Below, piece by piece: positions 45,356 to 54,532 of a stretch of DNA of 64,000 bases (within the stretch, counting starts at the first letter, position 1; every line of letters begins with the position of its first letter). Origin of the DNA: Nitrosomonadales bacterium. GTDB taxonomy: Bacteria > Pseudomonadota > Gammaproteobacteria > Burkholderiales > Gallionellaceae. The notes under the pieces are model-generated. The model did not search any database and had not been told where the DNA came from. It was given only the letters and a program-made list of their open reading frames with translations. Made by a program: the position numbers and the translations under genes. Where the stretch lies: positions 124,001 through 188,000 of the forward strand of contig JACQYW010000009.1 in the NCBI GenBank assembly GCA_016208015.1, in the 5' to 3' direction.

Positions 45356-46093
45356 ATGCCGGCAAAATTGATACTCAGCATGGATGGGGCGGTGCTGAAG
45401 GAATATCCGCTGAACAAGGAGCGCACCACCATTGGTCGCAAGCCGCACAATGACATCGTGATCGACAATCTCGCGGTGAGCAGCGAACATGCGGCGATCG
45501 TCACCATCCTGAACGACTCCTTTCTTGAGGATCTGGACAGCACCAACGGCTTGTCGGTCAACGGCGTCCCGACCAAGAAGCACTTCCTGCAGAACAACGA
45601 TGTCATCGAGATCGGCAAATACAAGCTCAAATACCTGAACGACCAGCCCACGCAGACGACGGCGGCGGATTTCGAAAAGACCATGGTGCTGCGCGCGCCG
45701 GTGAAGATGTCTCCCTCCGAAGGCTTCAACAAGACGCATGCGGATATCACTTCCACACAGAAAACAGAGACCACCCAGTTCAATTCGACCGCCAGCGGCA
45801 TTCCTGCGGATTCGACCGCCGGACAGCCACCGGCGGCAGTGGTGCAGATTCTGAACGGGCCTAACTCCGGCAAGGAACTTGAGCTGGTGAAGAACCTGAC
45901 CACGCTGGGCAAACCCGGCGTGCAGGTGGCGGTGCTGGCGCGTCGTCCGCATGGCTACTTCATCACGCACGTCGAGGGGGGCAGCTTCCCGACGGTGAAC
46001 GGTTCGTCCATCGGTGAACAGCCGCACCAACTGAGCGATCATGACCTCATCGAACTGGCCGGTGTGAAGATGGAGTTCTATTTCAAGACCTGA
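45356..46093 (+). CDS. FHA-domain phosphopeptide-binding protein
   Basis: 245 residues. N-terminal FHA domain: TTIGRKPHNDIVIDNLAVSSEHAAIV with the phosphothreonine-contacting Arg, Ser and His, then LDSTNGLSVNG. The C-terminal part (about 160-245) looks like a second, degenerate FHA (LTTLGKPGVQVAVLARRPHGYF; VNGSSIGEQPHQLSDHDLIELA). It would read the phosphorylation state set by the neighbouring kinase and phosphatase. The effector it controls is not encoded in this protein. Confidence 0.9.
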   Translation: MPAKLILSMDGAVLKEYPLNKERTTIGRKPHNDIVIDNLAVSSEHAAIVTILNDSFLEDLDSTNGLSVNGVPTKKHFLQNNDVIEIGKYKLKYLNDQPTQTTAADFEKTMVLRAPVKMSPSEGFNKTHADITSTQKTETTQFNSTASGIPADSTAGQPPAAVVQILNGPNSGKELELVKNLTTLGKPGVQVAVLARRPHGYFITHVEGGSFPTVNGSSIGEQPHQLSDHDLIELAGVKMEFYFKT

Positions 46094-46149
46094 TCGCCCA
46101 AAGTGAGCCATCGACGCGCAAACCAAAGGGGTGAGGGGCGGGGTGAAAA

Positions 46150-48381
46150 GTGAAGAAACACGCACTTCTTATTGCGCTTGGTATGGCCGTCGTCCTGCTG
46201 TTCCTGGGAGATGCGGCCAAGTTCTATCGTCTGGGCTTCGTCCAGTTCATCGACGCAAAACTCTATGATTATCGGCTCCGGCTCACCTTGCCGAATGCCG
46301 GTGACGAACGCATCGTCATCCTCGACATCGACGAAAAGAGCCTGAAGGAAGACGGTCGCTGGCCCTGGGGCCGCGACAAGATGGCGATGCTGATGGACAA
46401 ACTGTTCGATCAGTACGGTGTCGCCGTGGTCGGCTTCGACGTGGTGTTCGCCGAGAAGGACAACAGTTCCGGCCTGAGAGTTTTGCAGGACCTGGGGCGG
46501 AACCAGTTCAAGGATGTCGCGCAGTTCCAGTCAGTACTTCAGCAGATCAAACCGCTTCTCGAGTACGACAATCTCTTCGCCAACAAGATCAGTCAGCGCA
46601 ACGTGGCGCTGGGGTATTACTTCAGCAACAGCGAGCGCGGCTCCGACAAGAGCCGCTCGGGAATTTTGCCCGAGCCGGTGTTTTCGGCGGGGACATTCAA
46701 GGGGCGGCCGATCTCATTCATGCGCTGGGATAGCTATGGCGCCAACCTGCCGGAACTGCAGGGCAGCGCGGCAAATGCCGGGCATTTCAATCCGGTGGTC
46801 GATTTCGACGGCGTCGTGCGGCGTGTGCCGATGATCGTCGAATACGACGGTGCGTACTACGAATCGCTGTCGCTGGCGGTCGTGCGCACCGTGCTGGGGA
46901 TGCCCAAACTGTCTCCCGGCTATGCGGCCAACAAGGACAAGAACTACGGCGGTCTGGAATGGCTGGATCTTGAATCCGCGCAAGGGAATCTGCGCATTCC
47001 GGTCGATGCCGAGGTGAGTGCGCTGGTGCCTTATCGCGGGGAGCGCGGCTCGTTCCGCTATATCTCGGTCTCCGATGCCTTGCACGGACGCTTATCCCTG
47101 CCGGAACTGCAAAACAAGATCGTGCTGGTGGGGACTTCCGCACCGGGGCTGATGGATATGCGCTCCACGCCTGTCGGGGAGGTCTATCCGGGGGTGGAGA
47201 TACACGCCAACATGATCAGCGGCATCCTCAATCAGGATATCAGGCAGAACCCGCCCTATGTGCTGGGTGCGAACGTGCTGTTGCTGCTGCTCATCGGAGT
47301 GGTGCTGGCGATACTGCTGCCTATGCTGAGTCCCATCCAGGGCACCCTGCTTTCCGCGGGCGTGCTGACGCTCACAGTGGTGATCAACGGCTCGTTGTGG
47401 CAATACGGCAATATCGCACTACCCTTGGCAGGGGGGATGATCATGGTGGCGACGCTGTTCGCGCTCAACATGACTTACGGCTATTTCGTCGAGGCGCGCA
47501 CCAAGCGCCAGATCACCGGATTGTTCGGGCAATATGTGCCGAGCGAACTGGTGGACGAGATGAGCAAGAACCCGGAGCAGGTCTCGATGGAAGGCGAAAG
47601 CCGCGAGATGACCATACTGTTCTCCGATGTGCGCGGCTTCACCACGATCTCGGAGAAGCTGGAGCCCAAGGAACTTTCGCTATTGATGAACGAGTTCCTG
47701 ACGCCGCTTTCGCGTGTGATCTACGGCCATCGCGGCACGATTGATAAATACATGGGCGACTGTATCATGGCGTTCTGGGGGGCTCCCCTGCACGACGGGC
47801 GCCATGCCTACCATGCCGTGCTGTCGGGGCTGGAGATGCAGCGCACGCTGAGCTCATTGCAGCCGCACTTCAGTGAAAAAGGTTGGCCCCCGATACACAT
47901 CGGTGTCGGCATCAATACCGGGCGCGTGAGCGTGGGCAACATGGGTTCCGAAGTGCGCGTGGCCTACACGGTGATGGGCGACGTGGTGAATCTGGCATCC
48001 CGGCTGGAAGGGATCACCAAGGAGTATGGTGCGGGAGTGCTGGTCGGCGAAGGCACCAAGGAAGAAGCGCACGAGTTCGTCTATCGCGAACTTGACTTGG
48101 TGCGCGTCAAGGGCAAGGACAAACCGGTGGCGATCTTCGAGCCGCTCGGCCTGAGCGGCGAAGTCGATCAGGAGGTGCTGGAGGAGGCCAAGCTGTTCCA
48201 GCAGGCCTTGCGTCTGTACCGCAAGCAGGAGTGGGACAGGGCTGAATTGCAGTTGTATAACTTGCTGAAGATCGCACCGAAGTCGAAGTTGTACGAGGTC
48301 TATGCCGAGCGGGTTTCTTATTTTCGTAACAACCCGCCCGGGGAGAACTGGGACGGCGTATTCGTCTTCAAGACGAAATAA
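46150..48381 (+). CDS. CHASE2-sensor adenylate/guanylate cyclase (class III)
   Basis: 743 residues from a GTG at 46150. Same front-end layout as the kinase at 41930: helix, CHASE2 domain (about 38-345; RIVILDIDEKSLKEDGRWPWG), three helices (about 370-440). The class III cyclase domain (about 480-650) has ILFSDVRGFTTISE, GTIDKYMGDCIMAFWGAP and MGDVVNLASRLEG; metal Asp residues are present. A C-terminal helical/TPR-like tail follows (EVLEEAKLFQQALRLYRKQEW). It makes cAMP or cGMP, and its neighbours include a candidate phosphodiesterase and a cNMP-binding protein. Confidence 0.92.
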   Translation: MKKHALLIALGMAVVLLFLGDAAKFYRLGFVQFIDAKLYDYRLRLTLPNAGDERIVILDIDEKSLKEDGRWPWGRDKMAMLMDKLFDQYGVAVVGFDVVFAEKDNSSGLRVLQDLGRNQFKDVAQFQSVLQQIKPLLEYDNLFANKISQRNVALGYYFSNSERGSDKSRSGILPEPVFSAGTFKGRPISFMRWDSYGANLPELQGSAANAGHFNPVVDFDGVVRRVPMIVEYDGAYYESLSLAVVRTVLGMPKLSPGYAANKDKNYGGLEWLDLESAQGNLRIPVDAEVSALVPYRGERGSFRYISVSDALHGRLSLPELQNKIVLVGTSAPGLMDMRSTPVGEVYPGVEIHANMISGILNQDIRQNPPYVLGANVLLLLLIGVVLAILLPMLSPIQGTLLSAGVLTLTVVINGSLWQYGNIALPLAGGMIMVATLFALNMTYGYFVEARTKRQITGLFGQYVPSELVDEMSKNPEQVSMEGESREMTILFSDVRGFTTISEKLEPKELSLLMNEFLTPLSRVIYGHRGTIDKYMGDCIMAFWGAPLHDGRHAYHAVLSGLEMQRTLSSLQPHFSEKGWPPIHIGVGINTGRVSVGNMGSEVRVAYTVMGDVVNLASRLEGITKEYGAGVLVGEGTKEEAHEFVYRELDLVRVKGKDKPVAIFEPLGLSGEVDQEVLEEAKLFQQALRLYRKQEWDRAELQLYNLLKIAPKSKLYEVYAERVSYFRNNPPGENWDGVFVFKTK

Positions 48382-48401
48382 GTGTGGCGGGAACACTCAA
48401 G

Positions 48402-49166
48402 ATGAAGCTCAGAATATTAGGCTGTAGCGGAGGTATCGGCGGCAACTTGCGCACCACTTCGTTGCTGCTCGATCACGATGTGCTGATCGATGCGGGCACT
48501 GGGGTAGGTGACTTGAGCCTGGCCGAGATGTGCGTGATCGACCATGTCTTCGTGACACATTCGCATCTCGATCACATCGCCTGCCTGCCGCTGCTGATAG
48601 ACAGCGTGGGCTTCATGCGCGACAAACCGCTGGTCATCCACGCCACCGACGAGACGCTGGCCATCCTGAAGGAGCATGTTTTCAACTGGGAGATATGGCC
48701 GGACTTCACCCAGATCCCGAGCCTGCACCAGCCCATCCTGCGCTATGAGAGCATCGCCCTCGGCGAGACGGTGGACATGGGAGGACGCAAGCTCACACCG
48801 CTGCCGGCCAACCATGTGGTTCCGGCGGTCGGATTTCAGATTGATAGCGGCAAGACCAGTCTGGTGTTCAGCGGCGATACGACGACCTGCGATGCGCTGT
48901 GGGAAACGGTCAACCGGATACGGAACCTGGAATACCTGATCGTGGAAACGGCTTTCTCCAATGCCGAGAAAGAACTTGCCGTCGTATCCAAACACCTCTG
49001 TCCTTCTCTGCTGGCCGAAGAGTTGTGCAAGCTCAAGCTTGATCCGAAGATTTATGTGACGCACCTGAAACCCGGCGAGGTCGAGTTGACCATGCAGGAA
49101 GTCAGTGAATGCGTGCAGGGTTTTGTGCCGAAGATGTTGCAAAACGGTCAAGTGTTCGAGTTCTAG
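48402..49166 (+). CDS. metallo-beta-lactamase-fold hydrolase, likely cyclic nucleotide phosphodiesterase
   Basis: 254 residues from the ATG at 48402 (MKLRILGCSGG opens the fold directly; a GTG at 48384 would add six residues). The metal motif THSHLDHIACLP is near residue 52, a second His is in LPANHVVPAVGF, and Asp is in VFSGDTTTCDALWE. Class II cyclic-nucleotide phosphodiesterases share this architecture. Next to the cyclase, degradation of cAMP or cGMP is the best reading, but other substrates are possible. Confidence 0.75.
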   Translation: MKLRILGCSGGIGGNLRTTSLLLDHDVLIDAGTGVGDLSLAEMCVIDHVFVTHSHLDHIACLPLLIDSVGFMRDKPLVIHATDETLAILKEHVFNWEIWPDFTQIPSLHQPILRYESIALGETVDMGGRKLTPLPANHVVPAVGFQIDSGKTSLVFSGDTTTCDALWETVNRIRNLEYLIVETAFSNAEKELAVVSKHLCPSLLAEELCKLKLDPKIYVTHLKPGEVELTMQEVSECVQGFVPKMLQNGQVFEF

Positions 49167-49184
49167 GGACGGGGCGAAGAGATC

Positions 49185-50261
49185 ATGCAAGATATCCTGG
49201 ACATCAGAGTACTCGCCGCACTGGAACCGATTTCCTCGTTCAGCCCGGCGCGCTTGCGCGAGCTGCTCGACTACTGTCATGTGGAAAACGTGGCCCAGGG
49301 CCGTGATCCGTTCAAGGACCATCCGACACATGGACAATCGGTCTATCTGCTGCGCGGCGAACTGGAAGTCGAATATGAGGACGGCAACCGGGTGTTGATC
49401 CGTGCCGCATCGGAGTGGGCGCGCCATCCCATCGGGAAACGGCAGCCCGAGATACGCTCCTCGCAGGCGTTGAGCAATGTGCAACTTTTGCGAGTGGATG
49501 ACGAGTTGCTGGATCGCATGGTGACCTGGGACCAATTCGCCTACCACGATGATGTGAAGCCGATGAACCTGAAGGACAGTTCGGAGTCCGCAGTGAAGAA
49601 GCTGCTCAGTTCCGGCATGTTCAGTGCGGAAAATCTGAGCAACAGTCCCTTCGCCCATCTACCCTCGGCCAACATCGGCAAGCTGCTCAACCGCATCGAG
49701 GCCATCGCGGTATGGGACAAGGATGTCATCATCCACGAAGGCGAAGAGGGCGATTATTACTATCTGATCGAAAGCGGTCGCGCGCAGGTGACGCGACTGG
49801 TCGGCGGGGCGAATCTGGTGCTGGCCGAGCTCAAGGCGGGCGACGTGTTCGGGGAAGAGGCGCTGATCTCCGATTCCAAGCGCAACGCCACCGTGACCAT
49901 GAAGAGCAACGGTGTGTTGCTGCGTCTGAAGAAGCAGGACTTCCTGGAATTGATGCAGGAACCGCTATTGCGCCGCATCAGTTATCAGGATGCCAGGCAG
50001 AAAGTGGCGCAAGGGGCGGTATGGGTGGATGTGCGGCATCCGCCGGAGTATCGCCACGACAAGCTGCCGGGAGCGATCAACGTCCCGCTCAACGATATAC
50101 GCAATGCCATAGGCGCGTTGAGCAAGGCGCCGACCTATATCGCGTATTGCCAGAGCGGCCGCCGCAGTGCGGCGGCGGCGTTCATCCTGGCGCAATCGGG
50201 ATACGATGTGTACGTATTGGAGAACGGCCTGTGGTCTGTGCCCAAGGCACAACAACAGTAA
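49185..50261 (+). CDS. cNMP-binding and rhodanese-domain protein
   Basis: 358 residues. A degenerate N-terminal cyclic-nucleotide-like domain (about 20-110), a well-formed cNMP domain (about 160-275; the binding cassette FGEEALISDSKRNATV keeps Glu and Arg), then a rhodanese domain (about 285-355) with active-site Cys in YCQSGRRSA. It probably responds to cAMP or cGMP from the upstream cyclase. The combination of nucleotide binding with a rhodanese sulfur-transfer domain is uncommon. It is not a DNA-binding protein: no HTH follows the cNMP domain. Confidence 0.88.
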   Translation: MQDILDIRVLAALEPISSFSPARLRELLDYCHVENVAQGRDPFKDHPTHGQSVYLLRGELEVEYEDGNRVLIRAASEWARHPIGKRQPEIRSSQALSNVQLLRVDDELLDRMVTWDQFAYHDDVKPMNLKDSSESAVKKLLSSGMFSAENLSNSPFAHLPSANIGKLLNRIEAIAVWDKDVIIHEGEEGDYYYLIESGRAQVTRLVGGANLVLAELKAGDVFGEEALISDSKRNATVTMKSNGVLLRLKKQDFLELMQEPLLRRISYQDARQKVAQGAVWVDVRHPPEYRHDKLPGAINVPLNDIRNAIGALSKAPTYIAYCQSGRRSAAAAFILAQSGYDVYVLENGLWSVPKAQQQ

Positions 50262-50284
50262 CAGCCGAAAGGTGGGGGAAGAAT

Positions 50285-52681
50285 ATGGGTAGTCCAGGTC
50301 AGGGTAACGCGAACGAGATGGGGTTGCGATTGGAGTTCACCAAGAATCTCAATCATGTCACCAACAAGATCCATGCCACCAGCAACATCGACGAGATCAT
50401 GCTGGATGTCAGCAAGGATATCTGCACCCTGTTCAATGCCGATCGCCTGACCATCTATGTGGTCGGCGACGACAGGGCTTCGCTGATATCGAAGGTGAAG
50501 ACCGGACTGAACTCATTCAAAGACCTCAAACTGCCTATCGCCGAGCAGAGCATCGCCGGCTATGCCGCCTTCCACAAAAAGCTGCTCAACCTCAAGGATG
50601 TCTATGACGAGCATGAGTTGGGGACCCACAGCACGACGTTGCGCTTCCTGCAGGATGTGGACAAACGTACCGGCTACCGTACCAAGCAGATGCTGGTTGC
50701 GCCTATCGTCGACACGGAAGGCGGTGATCTGATCGGTGTGATGCAGGTCATCAACAACAAGGCGGGCCTGCCTTTCCCGACCATGGTGGAAGAGGGGGCG
50801 CGCGAACTGACGCAGACCCTGGCGGTTGCGCTCAAACAGCGTCAGCAGCAAGCAGGTACGGTCAAGACCAAATACGACTACCTGGTTGCCGATGCGGTGA
50901 TGTCGGGGGCGGAGTTCGAATTGGCAACGCGCACGGCGCGGCGTAAAGGCGTGGATGTCGAAGACGTGCTGCTGGATGAATTCCAGGTCAAACCGGAAGC
51001 CCTGGGCAAAGCATTGTCGAGCTTCTTCGGGGTGCCCTACGAGCCTCTCAAGTCGGACCGGATCAAGCCATCTGATCTGCTGCGCAACCTGAAGCGCGAA
51101 TATGTCGAAAGCAGCCACTGGGTGCCGGTGGACGATACACCCGAAGGTGTGATCATCCTCACCACCGACCCCGAGCGGATACAGGCTTCGCGCGTCGTCA
51201 ACAACATCTTCCCCAAGAACCGTCTGGTCTACAAGGTTTGTTCGCAACGCGAGTTCAAGGCAACGCTCGACATGTTTTATGGCGGCGGTGCCGGCGGGGG
51301 GATGGGTGAAACTACCGGCAGCTTTGAAGACCTCGGGTCCATGGATGACCTGCTGACCTCGTTGGGGGGGGATGAAGAAGAAGCAGGTGCCGCCAGTCAG
51401 GACGATGTCAGCGCGGCCGCCGACAACGAGTTGGTCAAGCTGGTCAACAAGATCATCGTGGATGCCTACAAGATGGGCGCCTCGGATATCCATATCGAAC
51501 CCATGCCGGGCAAAGGCAAGACCGGCATCCGCTTGCGCAAGGACGGCTCGCTGCTGAACTACATCGAAGTGCCCGCCACCTACCGCAATGCGCTGGTCAC
51601 CCGGCTCAAGATCATGTGCGACCTCGATATTTCGGAGAAGCGCAAACCGCAGGACGGCAAGATCAAGTTCAAGAAGTACGGCCCGCTCGACATCGAGCTG
51701 CGCGTGGCAACCATTCCGTCACAGGGCGGCGTGGAAGATGTGGTGATGCGTATTTTGGCCTCGGGCGAACCCATCCCGCTCGACCAGATGGGTTTCTCCA
51801 AGCGCAACCTGGAACTGGTCAAAAAGACGGTCAGCAAGCCCTACGGCCTGTTCTTCGTGTGCGGCCCGACCGGCTCCGGCAAGACCACCACGCTGCATTC
51901 CATCCTGAAGCACATCAACAAGCCGGACACCAAGATATGGACGGCGGAAGACCCGGTGGAAATCACGCAGAAAGGTCTGCGTCAGGTGCAGGTCAACAAA
52001 AAGGCCGGACTGGATTTTGCCACCATCATGCGATCCTTCCTGCGTGCCGACCCGGACGTGATCATGGTCGGCGAAATGCGCGACAAGGAGACCGTCTCGA
52101 CCGGTATCGAAGCGTCGCTTACGGGTCACCTGGTCTTCGCCACCCTGCACACCAACAGCGCGCCGGAATCCATCATCCGTCTGCTCGATATGGGCATGGA
52201 CCCGTTCAACTTCGCCGATGCCCTGCTGGGCATCCTGGCGCAACGTCTGGCCAAACGTTTGTGCAAGGATTGCAAGAAGGCGCATATCGCTTCACAGGAA
52301 GAGATCAAGGAACTGCTCACCGAATATGCCACCGAGTTGATGTACACGGATACCTGGAAGAAAGACCAGAATGCCGCCTACAAGACACTGTACGCCGAAT
52401 GGGTCAGCTTGTTCGGGGACGACAAGGGGCAGATCACCCTGTATGAAAAGGTCGGTTGCGATAAATGTTCCGGTACCGGCTACCGCGGCCGCGTGGGTTT
52501 GCACGAATTGCTGATCGGCACCGATCCGGTCAAGAAAGCCATTCAGGAACATGCGCGCGTCGCGGAACTCTTCTCTATCGCGCTGGAAGAAGGGATGCGC
52601 ACCCTGAAGCAGGACGGTATCGAAAAGGTGTTGAGCGGAATCACCGATATCCATCAAGTGCGCGCCGTTTGTATCAAGTAG
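50285..52681 (+). CDS. GAF-domain PilB/GspE-type ATPase
   Basis: 798 residues from the ATG at 50285 after AAAGGTGGGGGA. A GAF domain (about 25-180), a GspE/MshE N-terminal domain (about 205-340), an acidic Gly-rich linker (about 345-385), and the secretion ATPase (about 390-798). Walker A GPTGSGKTTT is near 527, EDPVE near 560, Walker B ADPDVIMVGEMRD near 588, and a tetracysteine zinc site CKDC and CDKC with an unusually long insert between the pairs. It resembles type IV pilus extension or type II secretion motors. The GAF front end suggests ligand control; the lack of PilC/GspF nearby is notable. Confidence 0.9.
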   Translation: MGSPGQGNANEMGLRLEFTKNLNHVTNKIHATSNIDEIMLDVSKDICTLFNADRLTIYVVGDDRASLISKVKTGLNSFKDLKLPIAEQSIAGYAAFHKKLLNLKDVYDEHELGTHSTTLRFLQDVDKRTGYRTKQMLVAPIVDTEGGDLIGVMQVINNKAGLPFPTMVEEGARELTQTLAVALKQRQQQAGTVKTKYDYLVADAVMSGAEFELATRTARRKGVDVEDVLLDEFQVKPEALGKALSSFFGVPYEPLKSDRIKPSDLLRNLKREYVESSHWVPVDDTPEGVIILTTDPERIQASRVVNNIFPKNRLVYKVCSQREFKATLDMFYGGGAGGGMGETTGSFEDLGSMDDLLTSLGGDEEEAGAASQDDVSAAADNELVKLVNKIIVDAYKMGASDIHIEPMPGKGKTGIRLRKDGSLLNYIEVPATYRNALVTRLKIMCDLDISEKRKPQDGKIKFKKYGPLDIELRVATIPSQGGVEDVVMRILASGEPIPLDQMGFSKRNLELVKKTVSKPYGLFFVCGPTGSGKTTTLHSILKHINKPDTKIWTAEDPVEITQKGLRQVQVNKKAGLDFATIMRSFLRADPDVIMVGEMRDKETVSTGIEASLTGHLVFATLHTNSAPESIIRLLDMGMDPFNFADALLGILAQRLAKRLCKDCKKAHIASQEEIKELLTEYATELMYTDTWKKDQNAAYKTLYAEWVSLFGDDKGQITLYEKVGCDKCSGTGYRGRVGLHELLIGTDPVKKAIQEHARVAELFSIALEEGMRTLKQDGIEKVLSGITDIHQVRAVCIK

Positions 52682-52691
52682 AGGAGGCGTA

Positions 52692-54326
52692 GTGGAAACC
52701 TCCAAGGTCAAGGTCTATATGGAGCAAGAGCAGGCCCAGCGCGCGATGCTGGAAAGCCTGCTCAGCCGCTTGAGCGACCTCAACGCCATCGGTGCCGCTT
52801 TGTCCAGTGAGCGAGATATCCACCGTCTGCTGGAAAGCATCCTCGATGCCGCCAAGAAGATCACCAATGCCGATGCCGGCACGTTGTATCTGGTCGATGC
52901 CGAGAAGCAGGTGCTGACCTTCGAGATCCTGCACAACGACAAGCTCAACATCCGCATGGGCGGCACTTCCGGCAACCCCATCCCGTTCTATCCCATCGCG
53001 CTCTATCACGACGGTGTCCCGAATCTGGCGATGGTGGTGAGTTACTCGGTACTGCGCGGCGAGACGGTCAACATCCCGGATGCGTACATCGCCGAGGGTT
53101 TCGACTTTTCCGGCACCAAGAAATTCGACGCCAAGACCGGCTATCACTCGCGCTCGTTTCTGGCCGTGCCGATGCGCAATCACGATCACGAGATCATCGG
53201 TGTATTGCAACTCATCAACGCGATCGACGAGAAAACCGGCGGGGTCGAGCAATTCACCAAAGACGACCAGCAATTGCTGGAATCGTTGGCGTCGCAGGCA
53301 GCCATCGCGCTGAGTAACCGGCGCCTGATCCAGCAGATGGAAGACTTGTTCGAATCCCTGATCAATCTCATCAACACCGCCATCGACGATAAGTCGCCCT
53401 ACACCGGTGGCCATTGTGCACGCGTTCCCGCGTTGACCATGATGCTGGCGGAAGCGGCGAACCGCAGCAAGGTGGGCGCGCTGAAAGATTTCAACCTGAC
53501 CGACAAGGATCGCTACGAACTCAAGATCGCCGGACTGCTCCACGATTGCGGCAAGATCACCACCCCGGTGCATGTGGTGGACAAATCCACCAAACTGCAG
53601 ACCATCTGCGACCGCATCAACCAGATCGACACCCGTTTCGAGGTGCTCAAACGCGATGCCGAGATCGCCATGCTCAAGGGTGCAAAGACGGAGGAAGAGC
53701 ATGCCGCTTATATTCGCCAGTTGAATGAAGATCGTGGATTCTTGCGTCAGTGCAACATCGGTTCCGAGAAGATGCAGGATGCAGACATAGCCAGGGTGCA
53801 GCAGATCGCCAAATACCAATGGCGCAACATACAGGGCGAGAATGCGGATTTTCTGACCCCGGAAGAGATTGAGAACCTTACCATTCGTGCAGGCACGCTC
53901 ACAGCGGCGGAGCGAGCTATCATCAATCACCACATCAACGTCACCATCAAGATGCTGGAAGCGCTGCCCTGGCCAAACCATCTGAAAAATGTCCCGGAAT
54001 ACGCGGGCGGCCACCATGAACGCATGGACGGAAAAGGTTATCCCAAGGGGTTGACGCGCGAGCAGATGCCGATCCAGGCCAGAGTCATGGGTATCGCCGA
54101 CATCTTCGAGGCGCTTACCGCAAAAGACCGTCCCTACAAGGAAGGCAAGACCCTGACCGAGTCGCTCACCATTCTGGGCAAGTTCAAGGAGAACGGCCAC
54201 ATCGACCCCGATCTGTTCGACGTGTTCATCCGCGAAAAGGTCTATCTCACCTATGCCCATCAATTCCTCAAACCGGAACAGATCGACGAAGTGGATGAAA
54301 GCAAGATCCCGGGCTTTATCCGTTAA
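52692..54326 (+). CDS. GAF and HD-GYP phosphodiesterase
   Basis: 544 residues from a GTG at 52692 after GAGGAGG. GAF domain (about 20-215), then an HD-GYP domain. The HD pair is in AGLLHDCGKITTP near residue 284; the GYP motif HHERMDGKGYPKG is near 440, about 155 residues later, because of an extra insert of roughly 90 residues (about 295-395). HD-GYP enzymes break down cyclic-di-GMP or related dinucleotides. It ends the signalling island, just before a terminator and the pilin gene. No membrane segment. Confidence 0.9.
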   Translation: METSKVKVYMEQEQAQRAMLESLLSRLSDLNAIGAALSSERDIHRLLESILDAAKKITNADAGTLYLVDAEKQVLTFEILHNDKLNIRMGGTSGNPIPFYPIALYHDGVPNLAMVVSYSVLRGETVNIPDAYIAEGFDFSGTKKFDAKTGYHSRSFLAVPMRNHDHEIIGVLQLINAIDEKTGGVEQFTKDDQQLLESLASQAAIALSNRRLIQQMEDLFESLINLINTAIDDKSPYTGGHCARVPALTMMLAEAANRSKVGALKDFNLTDKDRYELKIAGLLHDCGKITTPVHVVDKSTKLQTICDRINQIDTRFEVLKRDAEIAMLKGAKTEEEHAAYIRQLNEDRGFLRQCNIGSEKMQDADIARVQQIAKYQWRNIQGENADFLTPEEIENLTIRAGTLTAAERAIINHHINVTIKMLEALPWPNHLKNVPEYAGGHHERMDGKGYPKGLTREQMPIQARVMGIADIFEALTAKDRPYKEGKTLTESLTILGKFKENGHIDPDLFDVFIREKVYLTYAHQFLKPEQIDEVDESKIPGFIR

Positions 54327-54337
54327 AAGTGACGAAA

Positions 54338-54368
54338 AACGTCAGCCGACTGACGTTGCAGGTTTTTT
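54338..54368 (+). terminator. terminator after the HD-GYP gene
   Basis: AACGTCAG and CTGACGTT pair around CCGA, followed by GCAGG and T6. It separates the signalling operon from the pilin promoter. Confidence 0.8.
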
Positions 54369-54447
54369 GGCTATCTGGCCAGGTATTCGAAAAGCAGTGA
54401 ACGTCCTGCCAAGCCAGTTACAAGGCTGGATGTAAAGATTTACCGGC

Positions 54448-54462
54448 TGGCACGCCTTCTGC
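54448..54462 (+). promoter_or_regulatory. sigma-54 promoter of the pilin gene
   Basis: TGGCAC at 54448 and CTGC at 54459 are separated by five bases (GCCTT). This matches the TGGCAC-N5-TTGC consensus in nine of ten positions, with GG and GC at the required spacing. Major pilin genes are often RpoN-dependent. Confidence 0.85.
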
Positions 54463-54532
54463 TAGTATCCACCCGCACACCTTGTGTGTAGCCTGTTAGG
54501 GCAACTTCCAATTTTTCCGAGGAGCATAAATC

